Assembly (NCBI RefSeq): GCF_001043055.1
Contig: NZ_JYLF01000001.1
Location: forward strand, 62,001-126,000
Length of the DNA stretch: 64,000 bases
Origin: Pseudomonas weihenstephanensis
GTDB lineage: Bacteria; Pseudomonadota; Gammaproteobacteria; Pseudomonadales; Pseudomonadaceae
Direction: 5' to 3'
A model generated the notes under the pieces. That model had not been told where the DNA came from and ran no database searches. It worked only from the letters and a program-made list of their open reading frames with translations. The translations under genes and the position numbers were made by a program. Shown one piece after another: positions 25,624-34,471 of this stretch (position 1 is its first letter; each line of letters begins with the position of its first letter).

Positions 25624-27306
25624 TTAGTGCAGCGCCTGCCGGGCCTGGTGCTCGCGCAAGCGTTGCCAGCGGCTCAATACACCTTTAGGCGCCCAGATTT
25701 GTGGCTCAGAAGGCTCGAAGTTATCGGTTTTTTCGCGTTCGGCGACGTACTGCCTGGCCAGCGCGAAAGCTTTTTGCAGATCGTCAGTCTGGTTCAGGGC
25801 TTGGGCAAACAGGGCATTGCCGAAGTAAGTGAAGTCGGCTTCTTCCGAGCAGCCAAACGACACTTTGTTGGCCTCGGACGCGGTCATGATCAAGGTTCTT
25901 TCATCCTTGAGTGCCGGTATGAAACCGCCGGAGTAGCAGGCGGAAATCACAATGACTTTGTTGCGATGCTTGAGGGGGGCAAGAGCGGCTGCCAAATCTT
26001 CGGCAGGCAGGTCGGCCAGTTCAAGGCGAGGCTGGTCCAGCACCAGTTCGTGATCGTGGGTGCCGTGGCTGGTCAGGTAAATGAAGACCAAATCTTCCGG
26101 GCCGGTGCGCTCGGCCAGGGTTTTGGCGGCGCGGTGCAGGTTTTCGCGGGTGGCCATAGGGCGATCCATCAAGTGATCGCGATGGTTGACCAGTCTGATC
26201 TGGCCGCGGCTGCCGAAACGGCTGGCGAGCATGTCGCCGACGTAGTCGGCTTCACGCAAGAACACGCTTTGCTTGCCGTCGCCCCCCAGTACCAGGCTGT
26301 ACAGCTCAATGGCCGGGGTGGACTGCGGCACCGCTTTGAGGGCCTTGTCCAGTAGCTTGCCCTGGTTGATTAAACCCAGCTCCAGCGGGTCGGGCAACAG
26401 GTTGCCTTTATCGTCGCGTACCCGCAGGCCGTTGATCCAGTAGCCCTTTTCGACCGAGCCGTCGCTCAGCGTCAAGGTGCCGTAGCCCTGATAGGTGTCG
26501 TTGGCAAAGTCTCCGACGTAGGTACTGCCGTCTGCAAGGCTGAGTTCGCCCGGGCCATTAAACCGCCATTCACTGAACTGGCCGCGATAATGACTGCCGT
26601 CGATGCCAATGAACTCGCCTTTGCCAGTGAGGGCGCCATCCTTGAACTCGCCGATCCACACATCGCCGTCTGCGTTTTCGTAGCGGCCTTTGCCATTGAG
26701 CTGGTTGTCTTTGAATTCGCCTTCGTACTGATCGCCTTCGGCACTGTTGAAAATGCCGCTGCCTTCAAGTTGACCGTTCACAAAGGTGCCTGTGAACTCA
26801 TTGCCGCTGGCATCGCTGCGTTTGCCCTGGCCGTGGGGTTTGCCGCGCGCGAACTGGCCCTCATATTGGCTGCCGTCATCGAGTTCAAGGTGGCCGTTGC
26901 CCCAGAACTGGTCATCTTTGAACTCGCCGCGATAACTCATGCCGCCTTCTTTAAGCGTGCCTTCACCTTCGCGCCGGCCCTGCTTGAAGCCGCCCATGTA
27001 ATCGCTGTCGTGGGTGATCAGGCTGCCCTGGCCGCTGTATAAACCTTGCTCAAACGCGCCACGGTACACATCGCCATTGCTGGCGTGCCATTCGCCCTGG
27101 CCCTGGAACACCCCATTGCTGAAATTACCTGCGTACCAACTGCCATTCGGGTAGTCGATGCGACCCGGGCCTTGCAGCAACCCATTGACCACTTCACCGC
27201 GATAGCGTCCGCCATCGGGCAGGCGCGCGTCCGGCGGCAATAGCGATTCACCGTCGCCACAGGCCGTCAGCAGCAGGGTCAAAGCGAGGGGGGCAAATGG
27301 GCGCAT
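25624..27306 (-). CDS. Lipoprotein with MORN repeats and caspase-like C13 peptidase domain
   Basis: 560 residues. The signal peptide ends in lipobox LTAC (Cys16). Residues about 32-298 are twelve consecutive copies of a roughly 23-residue MORN-type unit (YxGxFxxGxxxGxGxxxxxDG), forming an elongated beta sheet. A C13/caspase-fold peptidase domain follows at about 333-535. Its catalytic dyad is visible as His414 in LTSHG and Cys457 in SACYSGG, each after a hydrophobic strand. The predicted product is a membrane-anchored, envelope-facing cysteine protease with a repeat platform. MORN sheets bind lipids or proteins in eukaryotes, but a role here is unproven. The substrate is unknown. Related genes are annotated as C13 family peptidase in pseudomonads (memory). 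Confidence 0.85.
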   Translation of the reverse strand: MRPFAPLALTLLLTACGDGESLLPPDARLPDGGRYRGEVVNGLLQGPGRIDYPNGSWYAGNFSNGVFQGQGEWHASNGDVYRGAFEQGLYSGQGSLITHDSDYMGGFKQGRREGEGTLKEGGMSYRGEFKDDQFWGNGHLELDDGSQYEGQFARGKPHGQGKRSDASGNEFTGTFVNGQLEGSGIFNSAEGDQYEGEFKDNQLNGKGRYENADGDVWIGEFKDGALTGKGEFIGIDGSHYRGQFSEWRFNGPGELSLADGSTYVGDFANDTYQGYGTLTLSDGSVEKGYWINGLRVRDDKGNLLPDPLELGLINQGKLLDKALKAVPQSTPAIELYSLVLGGDGKQSVFLREADYVGDMLASRFGSRGQIRLVNHRDHLMDRPMATRENLHRAAKTLAERTGPEDLVFIYLTSHGTHDHELVLDQPRLELADLPAEDLAAALAPLKHRNKVIVISACYSGGFIPALKDERTLIMTASEANKVSFGCSEEADFTYFGNALFAQALNQTDDLQKAFALARQYVAEREKTDNFEPSEPQIWAPKGVLSRWQRLREHQARQALH

Positions 27307-27476
27307 GGCAGGATCCGCAAAGTTAGGCCACCGAGTATGCCGCAGCTAAGGAAGCCGCTCTATAGGGCCACATGAAACATCCTGAGATATTCACCGGCCG
27401 ATCATGGCGTTAGCCATGCCAGCGGGCGGGGAGCGTGCCTATAATGCGCCGCAAAAAAGATCGCTGGAGATGTGAA

Positions 27477-27839
27477 ATGTTGTTACGCGGCCTGACCTGG
27501 CTGGTGCTGTTTCAATTGCTCGGCACCGCCCTCAATCATGTGTTCATCCCCGTTTTGCCCGGCCCCATTATCGGGTTGCTGCTGCTATTGGCGTTTCTGG
27601 TGGTGCGCGGCGAAGTCTCCGAGCCGTTAAGTCAGGCCGCCAGTGGTCTGCTGCGCTACTTGCCCTTGCTGTTAGTGCCGCCCGCCGTGGGGGTGATGGT
27701 TTACGCGCGCGATATCGCGGCAGATTTTTGGGCCATTGTCGGGGCATTGGTACTGTCGCTTTTAATCTCGATGGCCTTCGTCGGTGTGTTAATGCAGCGT
27801 TTGCTCAAACGTCATCAGCACCCTGAGGAACGGTCATGA
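27477..27839 (+). CDS. CidA/LrgA family holin-like protein
   Basis: 120 residues from the ATG at 27477 (GGAGATG just upstream), shorter than the maximal open frame. Four hydrophobic helices with the family pattern LGTALNHVFIPVLPGPIIGLLLL and LRYLPLLLVPPAVGVMVY. CidA/LrgA proteins are small membrane pore formers paired with CidB/LrgB. They were first linked to murein hydrolase control and later to pyruvate or metabolite export. It overlaps the partner gene downstream by 4 bp. Confidence 0.92.
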   Translation: MLLRGLTWLVLFQLLGTALNHVFIPVLPGPIIGLLLLLAFLVVRGEVSEPLSQAASGLLRYLPLLLVPPAVGVMVYARDIAADFWAIVGALVLSLLISMAFVGVLMQRLLKRHQHPEERS

Positions 27840-28552
27840 CCCTGGAATGGCAAGGTGCCTGGTACGCCGTGATTCATCACCCGCTGTTTGGTATCGGCAT
27901 CACTCTGGGTGCTTATCAACTGGTGCTCGCAGCGTTTGAGAAAACCCGCTGGATCTTTCTACAGCCCGTGCTGGCCTCGATGTTGTTGGTGATTGGCGTG
28001 CTGCTCAGCTGCGGCCTGAGCTACGACGAGTACCGCAATAGCACTGACATTCTGAGCATTCTGCTGGGGCCTGCCACGGTAGCTTTGGCGGTGCCGTTGT
28101 ACTTGAACCTGCGGCGAATCCGGCAACTGTTTTGGCCCATCTTTACTACGCTGGTGATTGGCGGGGTATTTGCGACCGGTCTCGTGGTGCTGTTGGGCGC
28201 CTGGTTCGGGACGGAGCACAGAGTGCTGATGACGTTGGCGCCCAAGTCGGTCACTTCACCGATTGCCATGCTGGTGGCAGAGCAAATTGGCGGTGTGGCG
28301 GCGTTGGCGGCAGTGTTTGTACTGATTACAGGGGTTATTGGTGCGATCGTCGGCCCCAGCCTGCTGAGTCTGTTGCGCGTTCACAGCACCGAGGCGCGCG
28401 GCATGGCATTGGGGATGACGGCGCATGCGGTGGGCACATCGGTGGCCTTGCAAGAAAGCGAAGAGTGCGGCGCCTTTGCGGCGTTGGCGATGAGTTTAAT
28501 GGGCGTGGGTACGGCGGTATTTTTACCGCTGGCCGTCAGCCTCGTGGTGTAA
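27836..28552 (+). CDS. CidB/LrgB family membrane protein
   Basis: 238-residue polytopic membrane protein and partner of the CidA/LrgA protein. Family blocks are GIGITLGAYQL, LLGPATVALAVPLY, LAPKSVTSPIAM and GMTAHAVGTSVAL. The ATGA overlap with the upstream gene indicates coupled translation. Whether the pair is Cid-like or Lrg-like cannot be told from sequence alone. Confidence 0.92.
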   Translation: MTLEWQGAWYAVIHHPLFGIGITLGAYQLVLAAFEKTRWIFLQPVLASMLLVIGVLLSCGLSYDEYRNSTDILSILLGPATVALAVPLYLNLRRIRQLFWPIFTTLVIGGVFATGLVVLLGAWFGTEHRVLMTLAPKSVTSPIAMLVAEQIGGVAALAAVFVLITGVIGAIVGPSLLSLLRVHSTEARGMALGMTAHAVGTSVALQESEECGAFAALAMSLMGVGTAVFLPLAVSLVV

Positions 28553-28562
28553 GGACGTAGAC

Positions 28563-29153
28563 ATGACATTGCCGTTGTTTCCCCTCAGTACCGTGCTGTT
28601 TCCGGGGTGTGTGCTGGACCTGCAAATCTTTGAAGCGCGCTACCTCGATATGATCGCCCGCTGCATGAAGCAGGGCTCCGGCTTTGGTGTGGTGTGCATT
28701 CTTGAGGGCAGCGAAGTGGGCGACGCCCCGCAAGACATCGCCCTGATCGGGTGTGAGGCACTGATCCGAGACTTCAAGCAGCAGGACAACGGGCTGCTGG
28801 GCATTCGTGTCGAAGGCGGGCGGCGCTTTCAGGTCTTGAGCACGCAGGCGCAACCCAATCAGTCATTGCTGGCCGAGATTGAATGGATGGATGAAGTTGC
28901 CGAGCAACCGCTGGGTGAAGAAGATCAAGACCTGCTGGCGTTACTCAAAGCGTTGGCAGAGCATCCCATGGTGGCGGCTCTGGAGATGAACACCGAGGTG
29001 TCGGGGCAGCAGTCACTGGGCAATCAGCTGGCGTATTTGTTGCCTTTTGCCGAAGAGGACAAGCTCGAACTGCTGCAAGTCGATGACCCGCAGCAGCGCC
29101 TTGATGGTATTCAAGTGTTGCTCGACGAGATGCAGGCTGAAGTCCTTAATTGA
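28563..29153 (+). CDS. LON substrate-binding domain protein
   Basis: 196 residues consisting of the N-terminal substrate-recognition domain of Lon without ATPase or protease parts. LPLFPLSTVLFPGCVLDLQIFEARY is the diagnostic start, with IGCEALIRDF and VEGGRRFQVL further on. AAGGA precedes the ATG, which is 10 bp after the LrgB-type gene, so it may share that transcript. The function of stand-alone LON domains is not established; protein binding is likely. Confidence 0.9.
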   Translation: MTLPLFPLSTVLFPGCVLDLQIFEARYLDMIARCMKQGSGFGVVCILEGSEVGDAPQDIALIGCEALIRDFKQQDNGLLGIRVEGGRRFQVLSTQAQPNQSLLAEIEWMDEVAEQPLGEEDQDLLALLKALAEHPMVAALEMNTEVSGQQSLGNQLAYLLPFAEEDKLELLQVDDPQQRLDGIQVLLDEMQAEVLN

Positions 29154-29220
29154 ACCGTCGCTGTTTTGGCGTGGCTGACGGGTCATGCGAGGCTGCGTCT
29201 GAACGCAGCCCCGTACCTCG

Positions 29221-29249
29221 GCAGCTCCTGCAAAATGAGCTGCGTTTTT
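29221..29249 (+). terminator. Rho-independent terminator after the LON-domain gene
   Basis: GCAGCTC (29221-29227) pairs with GAGCTGC (29237-29243), followed by GTTTTT. A second hairpin, GGCTGCGT/ACGCAGCC at 29191-29210, precedes it. It separates the LON gene from the convergent DedA-PAP2 gene. Confidence 0.75.
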
Positions 29250-29254
29250 GGCTA

Positions 29255-30571
29255 TCAATAGGCGTAGCGCAGCAGCTCTTTGGACAGGTGCCCGAGCATA
29301 AAAAAGCCGTACAGCGCGGTGCCCGCGGGTAAAATCACCCACCAGACTTTTTGCGGAACCGGGCTGAGCGGCATAAAGCGTTGGCTCAGGGCGAGTGCAA
29401 ACGCATTGACTGTAATCGCCAGTAATGCGCCGGCCATGATGTCTGTTGGCCAATGAGCGCCCAGGTAAACCCGTGACATGGCGACCGTGATCGCCAGCAG
29501 GCACCCCAGCAACACCCACGTCACGCGCATGCGTTGCGGTTGCTCGCGTCCGGCCAGAATCGCCAGCGCCACAAAAAATGCAAACGCCCCCGAACTGTGC
29601 CCGCTGGGCATGCTGTAACTGGTGAGCGGGTCGACCAATACGTCAGGGCGCATCCGTGCAAAGAAGTGTTTGGTCGTGGTGTTGGCCACTGCGGTAAACA
29701 GCGTGACTCCACCGAAAAAGAACAGGGCGCGCCATTGGCGGGTTAACAGCAAAATGACGCAGACCACGGCGGCAGCCAGGAACTGGGTGCGGAAGTTGCC
29801 AATTTGCGTCACCAGGACCGCGGCCATGTCCATCGCACTGCTGCGATGTTCTTGCACCAGTGCCGAGATGCCCCGGTCCAGAGCGCTGAGGTAGGGGTAG
29901 CCGACGAACACTGCCAGCAGCAGGCTCAGGCTCAGGGCACCGATCAGCACCGTCGCCCCGGATTGGCGCCGGATGCTGGCATTGATGCTCAGGCCCAACA
30001 GCGCGGCCAGGCCGACCGCAACCATCGCGGCTTGCGGCCAGAACCCTTCGGGCAAGGGCAGGCGGATGGCGGCCCCGGTCGCCCAACCGGGCAGCAAGTA
30101 CGCCACTGCCCAACCCATGCCGGCCAGCAGGCTGACACCAATAAAGCGCGGGATGGGCATGTCGCACATGCCCGCCACCATCGGCAGCATCGGGCGCAGC
30201 GGGCCGATAAAGCGGCCAATCAGCAAGCTGACAATACCGTACTTGTGAAAGTAGCTCTCGGCGCCGTTCATCCATTGAGGATGCGTGCGTAATAGCGGTA
30301 ATCGCCGAATGTTTTGGTGGAAGCGTCTGCCCAGTGCGTAAGACACCACGTCACCGAGCAGGCCGCCGAGAAAGCCCAGTAACAAGGTTTCACCCAATGA
30401 CAGGGCGCCGCTGCCGGCCATGACGGCAATCGCAAACAGCAAAACGGTGCCGGGCACGATGATCCCGGCAATTGCCAGACACTCCACGCACGCCACAATA
30501 AATACCGCGAGGCCCAGCCACTGCGGGTTGGCTGTTAGCCAGCCAGTTACGCTATCGAGCCATGGGCCCAT
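29255..30571 (-). CDS. DedA-PAP2 fusion: membrane phosphatase with flippase-like domain
   Basis: 438 residues, two membrane domains in one chain. Residues about 1-180 are DedA-like (FVEC-type start, GIIVPGTVLLF, LGDVVSYALGRRF, GRFIGPLRPMLPMVAG). Residues about 215-410 are a PAP2 lipid phosphatase with all three catalytic motifs: KHFFARMRP, PSGH in YSMPSGHSSG, and SRVYLGAHWPTD. The combination suggests an enzyme that translocates and dephosphorylates a polyprenyl- or phosphatidyl-phosphate in the inner membrane. Undecaprenyl diphosphate recycling is a reasonable guess. The architecture is known in proteobacteria. It lies 25 bp downstream of the glycosylase gene. Confidence 0.92.
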   Translation of the reverse strand: MGPWLDSVTGWLTANPQWLGLAVFIVACVECLAIAGIIVPGTVLLFAIAVMAGSGALSLGETLLLGFLGGLLGDVVSYALGRRFHQNIRRLPLLRTHPQWMNGAESYFHKYGIVSLLIGRFIGPLRPMLPMVAGMCDMPIPRFIGVSLLAGMGWAVAYLLPGWATGAAIRLPLPEGFWPQAAMVAVGLAALLGLSINASIRRQSGATVLIGALSLSLLLAVFVGYPYLSALDRGISALVQEHRSSAMDMAAVLVTQIGNFRTQFLAAAVVCVILLLTRQWRALFFFGGVTLFTAVANTTTKHFFARMRPDVLVDPLTSYSMPSGHSSGAFAFFVALAILAGREQPQRMRVTWVLLGCLLAITVAMSRVYLGAHWPTDIMAGALLAITVNAFALALSQRFMPLSPVPQKVWWVILPAGTALYGFFMLGHLSKELLRYAY

Positions 30572-30596
30572 GTTTCAACTTCCTTTTGATCGTTAT

Positions 30597-31277
30597 TTAA
30601 TCGGCGGTGCAGGTGTGTTGCAGCGTCACATAGTCCCGGCCTTCAACCTGCCCGCGGCGTAGCGGGTTACGTGTGCAGTGCGCGGCATAGTCGGCATCGA
30701 CAAAGCGGTACATCAGGTGCTCGTCACGTCCGCGAGGGATGCCCAAACGCGTGGTTTGAAGGATGTGCGAGGGTTGTTGTGCGACGTCATCGACGCGTAA
30801 ACGTTCAAGGTCGAAACATTTTGCATCCCATTCGCGCACTTTCAGCCCCAAGGCTTTACACAGCAGCGTTTGCCCGGCGCAGAGCCTGGCCGCGGGGCGC
30901 GGATTGCCGTGTGTGTCCGGATTGTTGCGTTGCATCTGCGCCAGGCTGTCAGGGCCTGAGAGCGCGTCAACCCACGGGTACGCCGACTTGATCAGTACCG
31001 CATTGCCGGGGCCGTGGGCGCTAAAGTTCAATGAATCACCGCCGCGAGCGTAGTACATGTAAATGTGCCCGCCATCCATAAACAGCGCTTTGCGTTTTTC
31101 GGTATAGCCCAATGACGCGTGGCTGCCCTTATCGACGCAGTAATAGGCTTCGGTTTCGATAATGCGCGCGCTCAGCCACAGCCCGTTGACTCGATGGCGG
31201 ATGACTTTGCCCAGCAGTTCGCGGGCGACGCGCTGGGCGTCACGGTCAAAAAATGAATCCGGCAGTACGTTCGGCAT
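30597..31277 (-). CDS. DNA-3-methyladenine glycosylase (AAG/MPG family)
   Basis: 226 residues of the AAG family (the human-type fold, not AlkA or Tag). It excises alkylated purines for base-excision repair. RIIETEAYYCVDKGSHA contains the catalytic Glu, and GGHIYMYYARGG the Tyr that intercalates the minor groove. The C-terminal part has LLCKALGLKV and GIPRGRDEHLMYRF. With the AidB-like gene at the right edge it is one of two alkylation-related genes in the window, though they are far apart. Confidence 0.93.
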   Translation of the reverse strand: MPNVLPDSFFDRDAQRVARELLGKVIRHRVNGLWLSARIIETEAYYCVDKGSHASLGYTEKRKALFMDGGHIYMYYARGGDSLNFSAHGPGNAVLIKSAYPWVDALSGPDSLAQMQRNNPDTHGNPRPAARLCAGQTLLCKALGLKVREWDAKCFDLERLRVDDVAQQPSHILQTTRLGIPRGRDEHLMYRFVDADYAAHCTRNPLRRGQVEGRDYVTLQHTCTAD

Positions 31278-31453
31278 CTTCGGATCGATTAATGGATGGC
31301 TGAAAAGGGGCAGATCATAGCAAGACCTGCTTAATTGGGGCTGAACGCAGTGTATTTACAGCCCATTTCGACCATCCGCCTGCCACCGCTGTGCGTGAGG
31401 CGGCGGGACCGCTATAATCGGCCGCTTTCCTCCCTGCCAAGACCATTGAGACC

Positions 31454-32725
31454 ATGACTGAGTCCGTTCTTGACTACATGACCCGCCTGGGTCGCGCCGC
31501 TCGCCAAGCGTCCCGTGTGATTGGCCGTGCCAGCACCGGGCAAAAAAACCGTGCCCTGCTGGCGGCTGCCGCGGCATTGGATGCTGCCCGTCCCGAACTC
31601 ACCGCTGCCAACGAGCAGGATCTGGCGGCGGGGCGTGCCAATGGTCTGGAGCCCGCGATGTTGGAGCGTCTGGCGCTGACCCCTGCGCGCATCGACGGCA
31701 TGATCGTCGGTTTGCGGCAGGTGGCCAGCTTGCCGGACCCGATCGGCGCGATTCGCGACATGAGCTACCGGCCTTCGGGCATTCAGGTGGGCAAAATGCG
31801 CGTGCCGCTGGGCGTGGTTGGCATTATTTATGAGTCGCGCCCCAATGTGACCATCGATGCTGCGAGCCTGTGCTTGAAGTCGGGCAACGCGACTATTTTG
31901 CGCGGTGGCTCCGAGGCCATTCATTCCAACCGTGCGATTGCCGCCTGTATCCAGCGAGGCCTGGCTGAGGCCGGTCTGCCGGCGGCAGTGGTGCAAGTGG
32001 TTGAAGTCACGGACCGTGCCGCCGTCGGTGCATTGATCACCATGCCCGAGTATGTGGACGTGATCGTGCCGCGCGGTGGCAAAGGTTTGATCGAGCGCGT
32101 GAGCCGTGACGCCCGTGTTCCGGTCATCAAGCACCTGGACGGCATCTGCCATGTATACGTGAGTGCCCAGGCGGATCTGACAAAAGCGCAGCGTATTGCG
32201 TTCAATGCCAAAACCTACCGTTATGGCATTTGCGGGGCGATGGAAACCTTGCTGGTCGATCAGGCGGTGGCGGCGCAGTTCTTGCCGGCAATGGCCGAAG
32301 AGTTTCGTGCCAAAGGCGTCGAGCTGCGCGGTTGTGAGCGCACGCAGGCACTGATTGACGTGGTGGCTGCCACTGAAGACGACTGGCACACCGAGTACCT
32401 GGACGCGATTTTGTCGATCCGTATTGTCGACGGTCTGGACCAGGCGATTGAACACATCAATCACTACGGCTCCCATCACACCGACTCGATCGTGACCGAA
32501 CACCAGGGCGACGCACGGCGTTTTATGGCCGAAGTGGACTCCAGTTCGGTGATGCTCAACACCCCAACCTGCTTCGCCGATGGATTTGAATACGGATTGG
32601 GTGCGGAGATTGGCATTTCTACTGATAAGCTGCACGCCCGCGGCCCGGTGGGTCTCGAAGGTTTGACCTGCGAGAAGTACATTGTGGTCGGTGATGGGCA
32701 GCTGCGCGGTCAGGAGCCTGCTTGA
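31454..32725 (+). CDS. proA: Gamma-glutamyl phosphate reductase
   Basis: Second enzyme of proline synthesis: reduces gamma-glutamyl phosphate to the semialdehyde with NADPH. 423 residues, ALDH-like fold. The catalytic cysteine is in [12 protein letters not shown]. Other blocks are [32 protein letters not shown] and [10 protein letters not shown]. It heads the plus-strand run that continues into nadD, rsfS and rlmH. The Shine-Dalgarno is weak. Confidence 0.98.
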   Translation: MTESVLDYMTRLGRAARQASRVIGRASTGQKNRALLAAAAALDAARPELTAANEQDLAAGRANGLEPAMLERLALTPARIDGMIVGLRQVASLPDPIGAIRDMSYRPSGIQVGKMRVPLGVVGIIYESRPNVTIDAASLCLKSGNATILRGGSEAIHSNRAIAACIQRGLAEAGLPAAVVQVVEVTDRAAVGALITMPEYVDVIVPRGGKGLIERVSRDARVPVIKHLDGICHVYVSAQADLTKAQRIAFNAKTYRYGICGAMETLLVDQAVAAQFLPAMAEEFRAKGVELRGCERTQALIDVVAATEDDWHTEYLDAILSIRIVDGLDQAIEHINHYGSHHTDSIVTEHQGDARRFMAEVDSSSVMLNTPTCFADGFEYGLGAEIGISTDKLHARGPVGLEGLTCEKYIVVGDGQLRGQEPA

Positions 32726-32747
32726 GTTGGCCGACCTTGACGCGCCA

Positions 32748-33416
32748 ATGATGGCACCGCTGAACGACGCGTTACCCCGGCGCATTGGCGTGTTGGGTGG
32801 AACCTTCGATCCGGTGCACATCGGGCATTTGCGCGGTGGGCTGGAAGTGGCGGAAATGATGGCGCTCGACGAGCTGCGTCTGACCCCCAACGCCAGGCCA
32901 CCCCACCGCGACACCCCGCAAGTGTCAGCGCACGACCGTTTGGCGATGGTTGAGTGCGCCGTCGCCGGAGTGGCTACGCTGGTGGTTGACGCCCGGGAAC
33001 TGCAACGGGACAAGCCGTCCTACACAATCGACACCCTGGAACTGATGCGGGCCGAGTTGGCCGCCGACGACCAGTTGTTTTTATTGCTGGGTTGGGACGC
33101 GTTTTGCGGCCTGCCCACGTGGCATCGCTGGGAAGAGTTGCTCCAGCATTGCCATATCCTGGTGCTACAGCGCCCGGATGCCGACAGCGAACCGCCGGAT
33201 GCCTTGCGCAACCTGTTGGCGGCGCGCTCGGTAAGCGACCCGCTGGCCCTGAAAGGGTCGAGCGGACAGATTGCATTCGTCTGGCAGACACCGCTCGCGG
33301 TATCCGCCACCCAGATCCGTCAACTGCTGGCCAGCGGTAAGTCGGTACGTTATCTGGTGCCCGACGCGGTCCTGGCCTACATCGATGCGCACGGGCTTTA
33401 CCGTGCGTCGAACTGA
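32748..33416 (+). CDS. nadD: Nicotinate-nucleotide adenylyltransferase
   Basis: Adenylates nicotinate mononucleotide to deamido-NAD. 222 residues from the ATG at 32748; the next codon is also ATG, and the frame is open back into proA. The nucleotidyl-transferase motif [11 protein letters not shown] and the C-terminal SATQIR (ISxTxxR-type) are both present, with [15 protein letters not shown] typical of NadD. No clear Shine-Dalgarno is seen, so translation may be coupled to proA, which ends 22 bp upstream. Confidence 0.95.
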   Translation: MMAPLNDALPRRIGVLGGTFDPVHIGHLRGGLEVAEMMALDELRLTPNARPPHRDTPQVSAHDRLAMVECAVAGVATLVVDARELQRDKPSYTIDTLELMRAELAADDQLFLLLGWDAFCGLPTWHRWEELLQHCHILVLQRPDADSEPPDALRNLLAARSVSDPLALKGSSGQIAFVWQTPLAVSATQIRQLLASGKSVRYLVPDAVLAYIDAHGLYRASN

Positions 33417-33487
33417 AAAAGGCGTGGTTCAAGGCACGATTTGACGTGTATTGAACCCCCCGAACATACGAGCAAAACGAGTTTTAT

Positions 33488-33982
33488 ATGACCAACAAAG
33501 ATGTAAGCAAAGTAAAACGCAAAGGCACCTTCAAGAGCGCTCCGCTGCCAGAAAAAACCTTTAGCGCCGAGCCGCTCAAAGGCGACGAGCTGGTCAAGGT
33601 TGCTGTTGCCGCGCTGGAAGACGTCAAAGCCCAGGACATTCAGGTAATTGATGTGCGCGACAAGCACAGCATCACCGATTACATGATCATTGCCACCGGT
33701 ACCTCGAACCGTCAGATCGGCGCAATGCTCGACAAAATCCGTGAAGCGGTGAAAGCCCTGGGCGTCAAGCCATTGGGTGAAGAAGGCAAGGGCGACAGCG
33801 ATTGGGTTCTGCTGGACATGGACGACGTGATCGTTCACATGATGACCGCCAGCGCCCGTCAGTTCTACGACCTGGAGCGTCTGTGGGCCGGTGCCGAGCA
33901 AAGCCGTGCAGGCAGCGCTGCTCACCACAGCCCTGAAAACACCCATGAGCATTTCCTCAAGCTCAACAAAGACCAGGAATAA
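33488..33982 (+). CDS. rsfS: Ribosomal silencing factor RsfS
   Basis: Binds protein L14 on the 50S subunit and blocks joining with 30S when nutrients are scarce. The 164 residues contain the conserved RsfS core (DIQVIDVRDKHSITDYMIIATG, then DDVIVHMM and FYDLERLW), with an extra basic N-terminal segment of about 30 residues and a C-terminal tail. It lies between nadD and rlmH, the standard gammaproteobacterial order. Confidence 0.96.
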   Translation: MTNKDVSKVKRKGTFKSAPLPEKTFSAEPLKGDELVKVAVAALEDVKAQDIQVIDVRDKHSITDYMIIATGTSNRQIGAMLDKIREAVKALGVKPLGEEGKGDSDWVLLDMDDVIVHMMTASARQFYDLERLWAGAEQSRAGSAAHHSPENTHEHFLKLNKDQE

Positions 33983-33991
33983 GGGTTCGCT

Positions 33992-34459
33992 GTGCGCCTG
34001 CGTTTGATCGCTGTCGGTTCGCGTATGCCCAAGTGGGTGGAAGAAGGCTGGCATGAATATGCCAAGCGTCTGCCATCCGAGCTGGCGCTCGAACTGGTAG
34101 AAATACCGCTCAATACCCGTGGCAAGAATGCCGACGTGGCCCGTTTTATCCGTCAGGAAGGCGAGGCCATGCTGGCCAAAGTCGGCCCGGGCGAGCGGAT
34201 TGTCACGCTGGAAGTGCACGGTAAGCCCTGGAGTACCGAGCAACTGGCGGTCGAACTCGACCGCTGGCGCCTGGACTCGCGCACGGTCAACTTCATGGTG
34301 GGCGGGCCTGAAGGGCTGGCACCCGAAGTGTGCGCGCGTGCCGATCAACGCTGGTCGTTGTCGCCGTTGACGTTGCCACACCCGTTGGTAAGGATTCTGA
34401 TTGGTGAGCAGTTGTATCGCGCCTGGACGGTTCTGTCCGGGCACCCTTATCACAAATAG
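33992..34459 (+). CDS. rlmH: 23S rRNA pseudouridine(1915) N3-methyltransferase RlmH
   Basis: SPOUT-class methyltransferase modifying position 1915 of helix 69. 155 residues starting with GTG at 33992, 9 bp after rsf[34 protein letters not shown] and FMVGGPEGL followed by [12 protein letters not shown] are the family hallmarks. These form the knotted SAM site at the C-terminal half. Confidence 0.97.
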   Translation: MRLRLIAVGSRMPKWVEEGWHEYAKRLPSELALELVEIPLNTRGKNADVARFIRQEGEAMLAKVGPGERIVTLEVHGKPWSTEQLAVELDRWRLDSRTVNFMVGGPEGLAPEVCARADQRWSLSPLTLPHPLVRILIGEQLYRAWTVLSGHPYHK

Positions 34460-34471
34460 TCAGCGTCCTGA

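Noticed and set aside
31412..33013. 533-codon minus-strand frame over proA and nadD
   Set aside because: It mirrors proA codon use and has no ribosome site or family motif, while proA and nadD are certain.
33398..34453. 351-codon minus-strand frame over rsfS and rlmH
   Set aside because: It overlaps two conserved genes completely and shows no recognisable domain.
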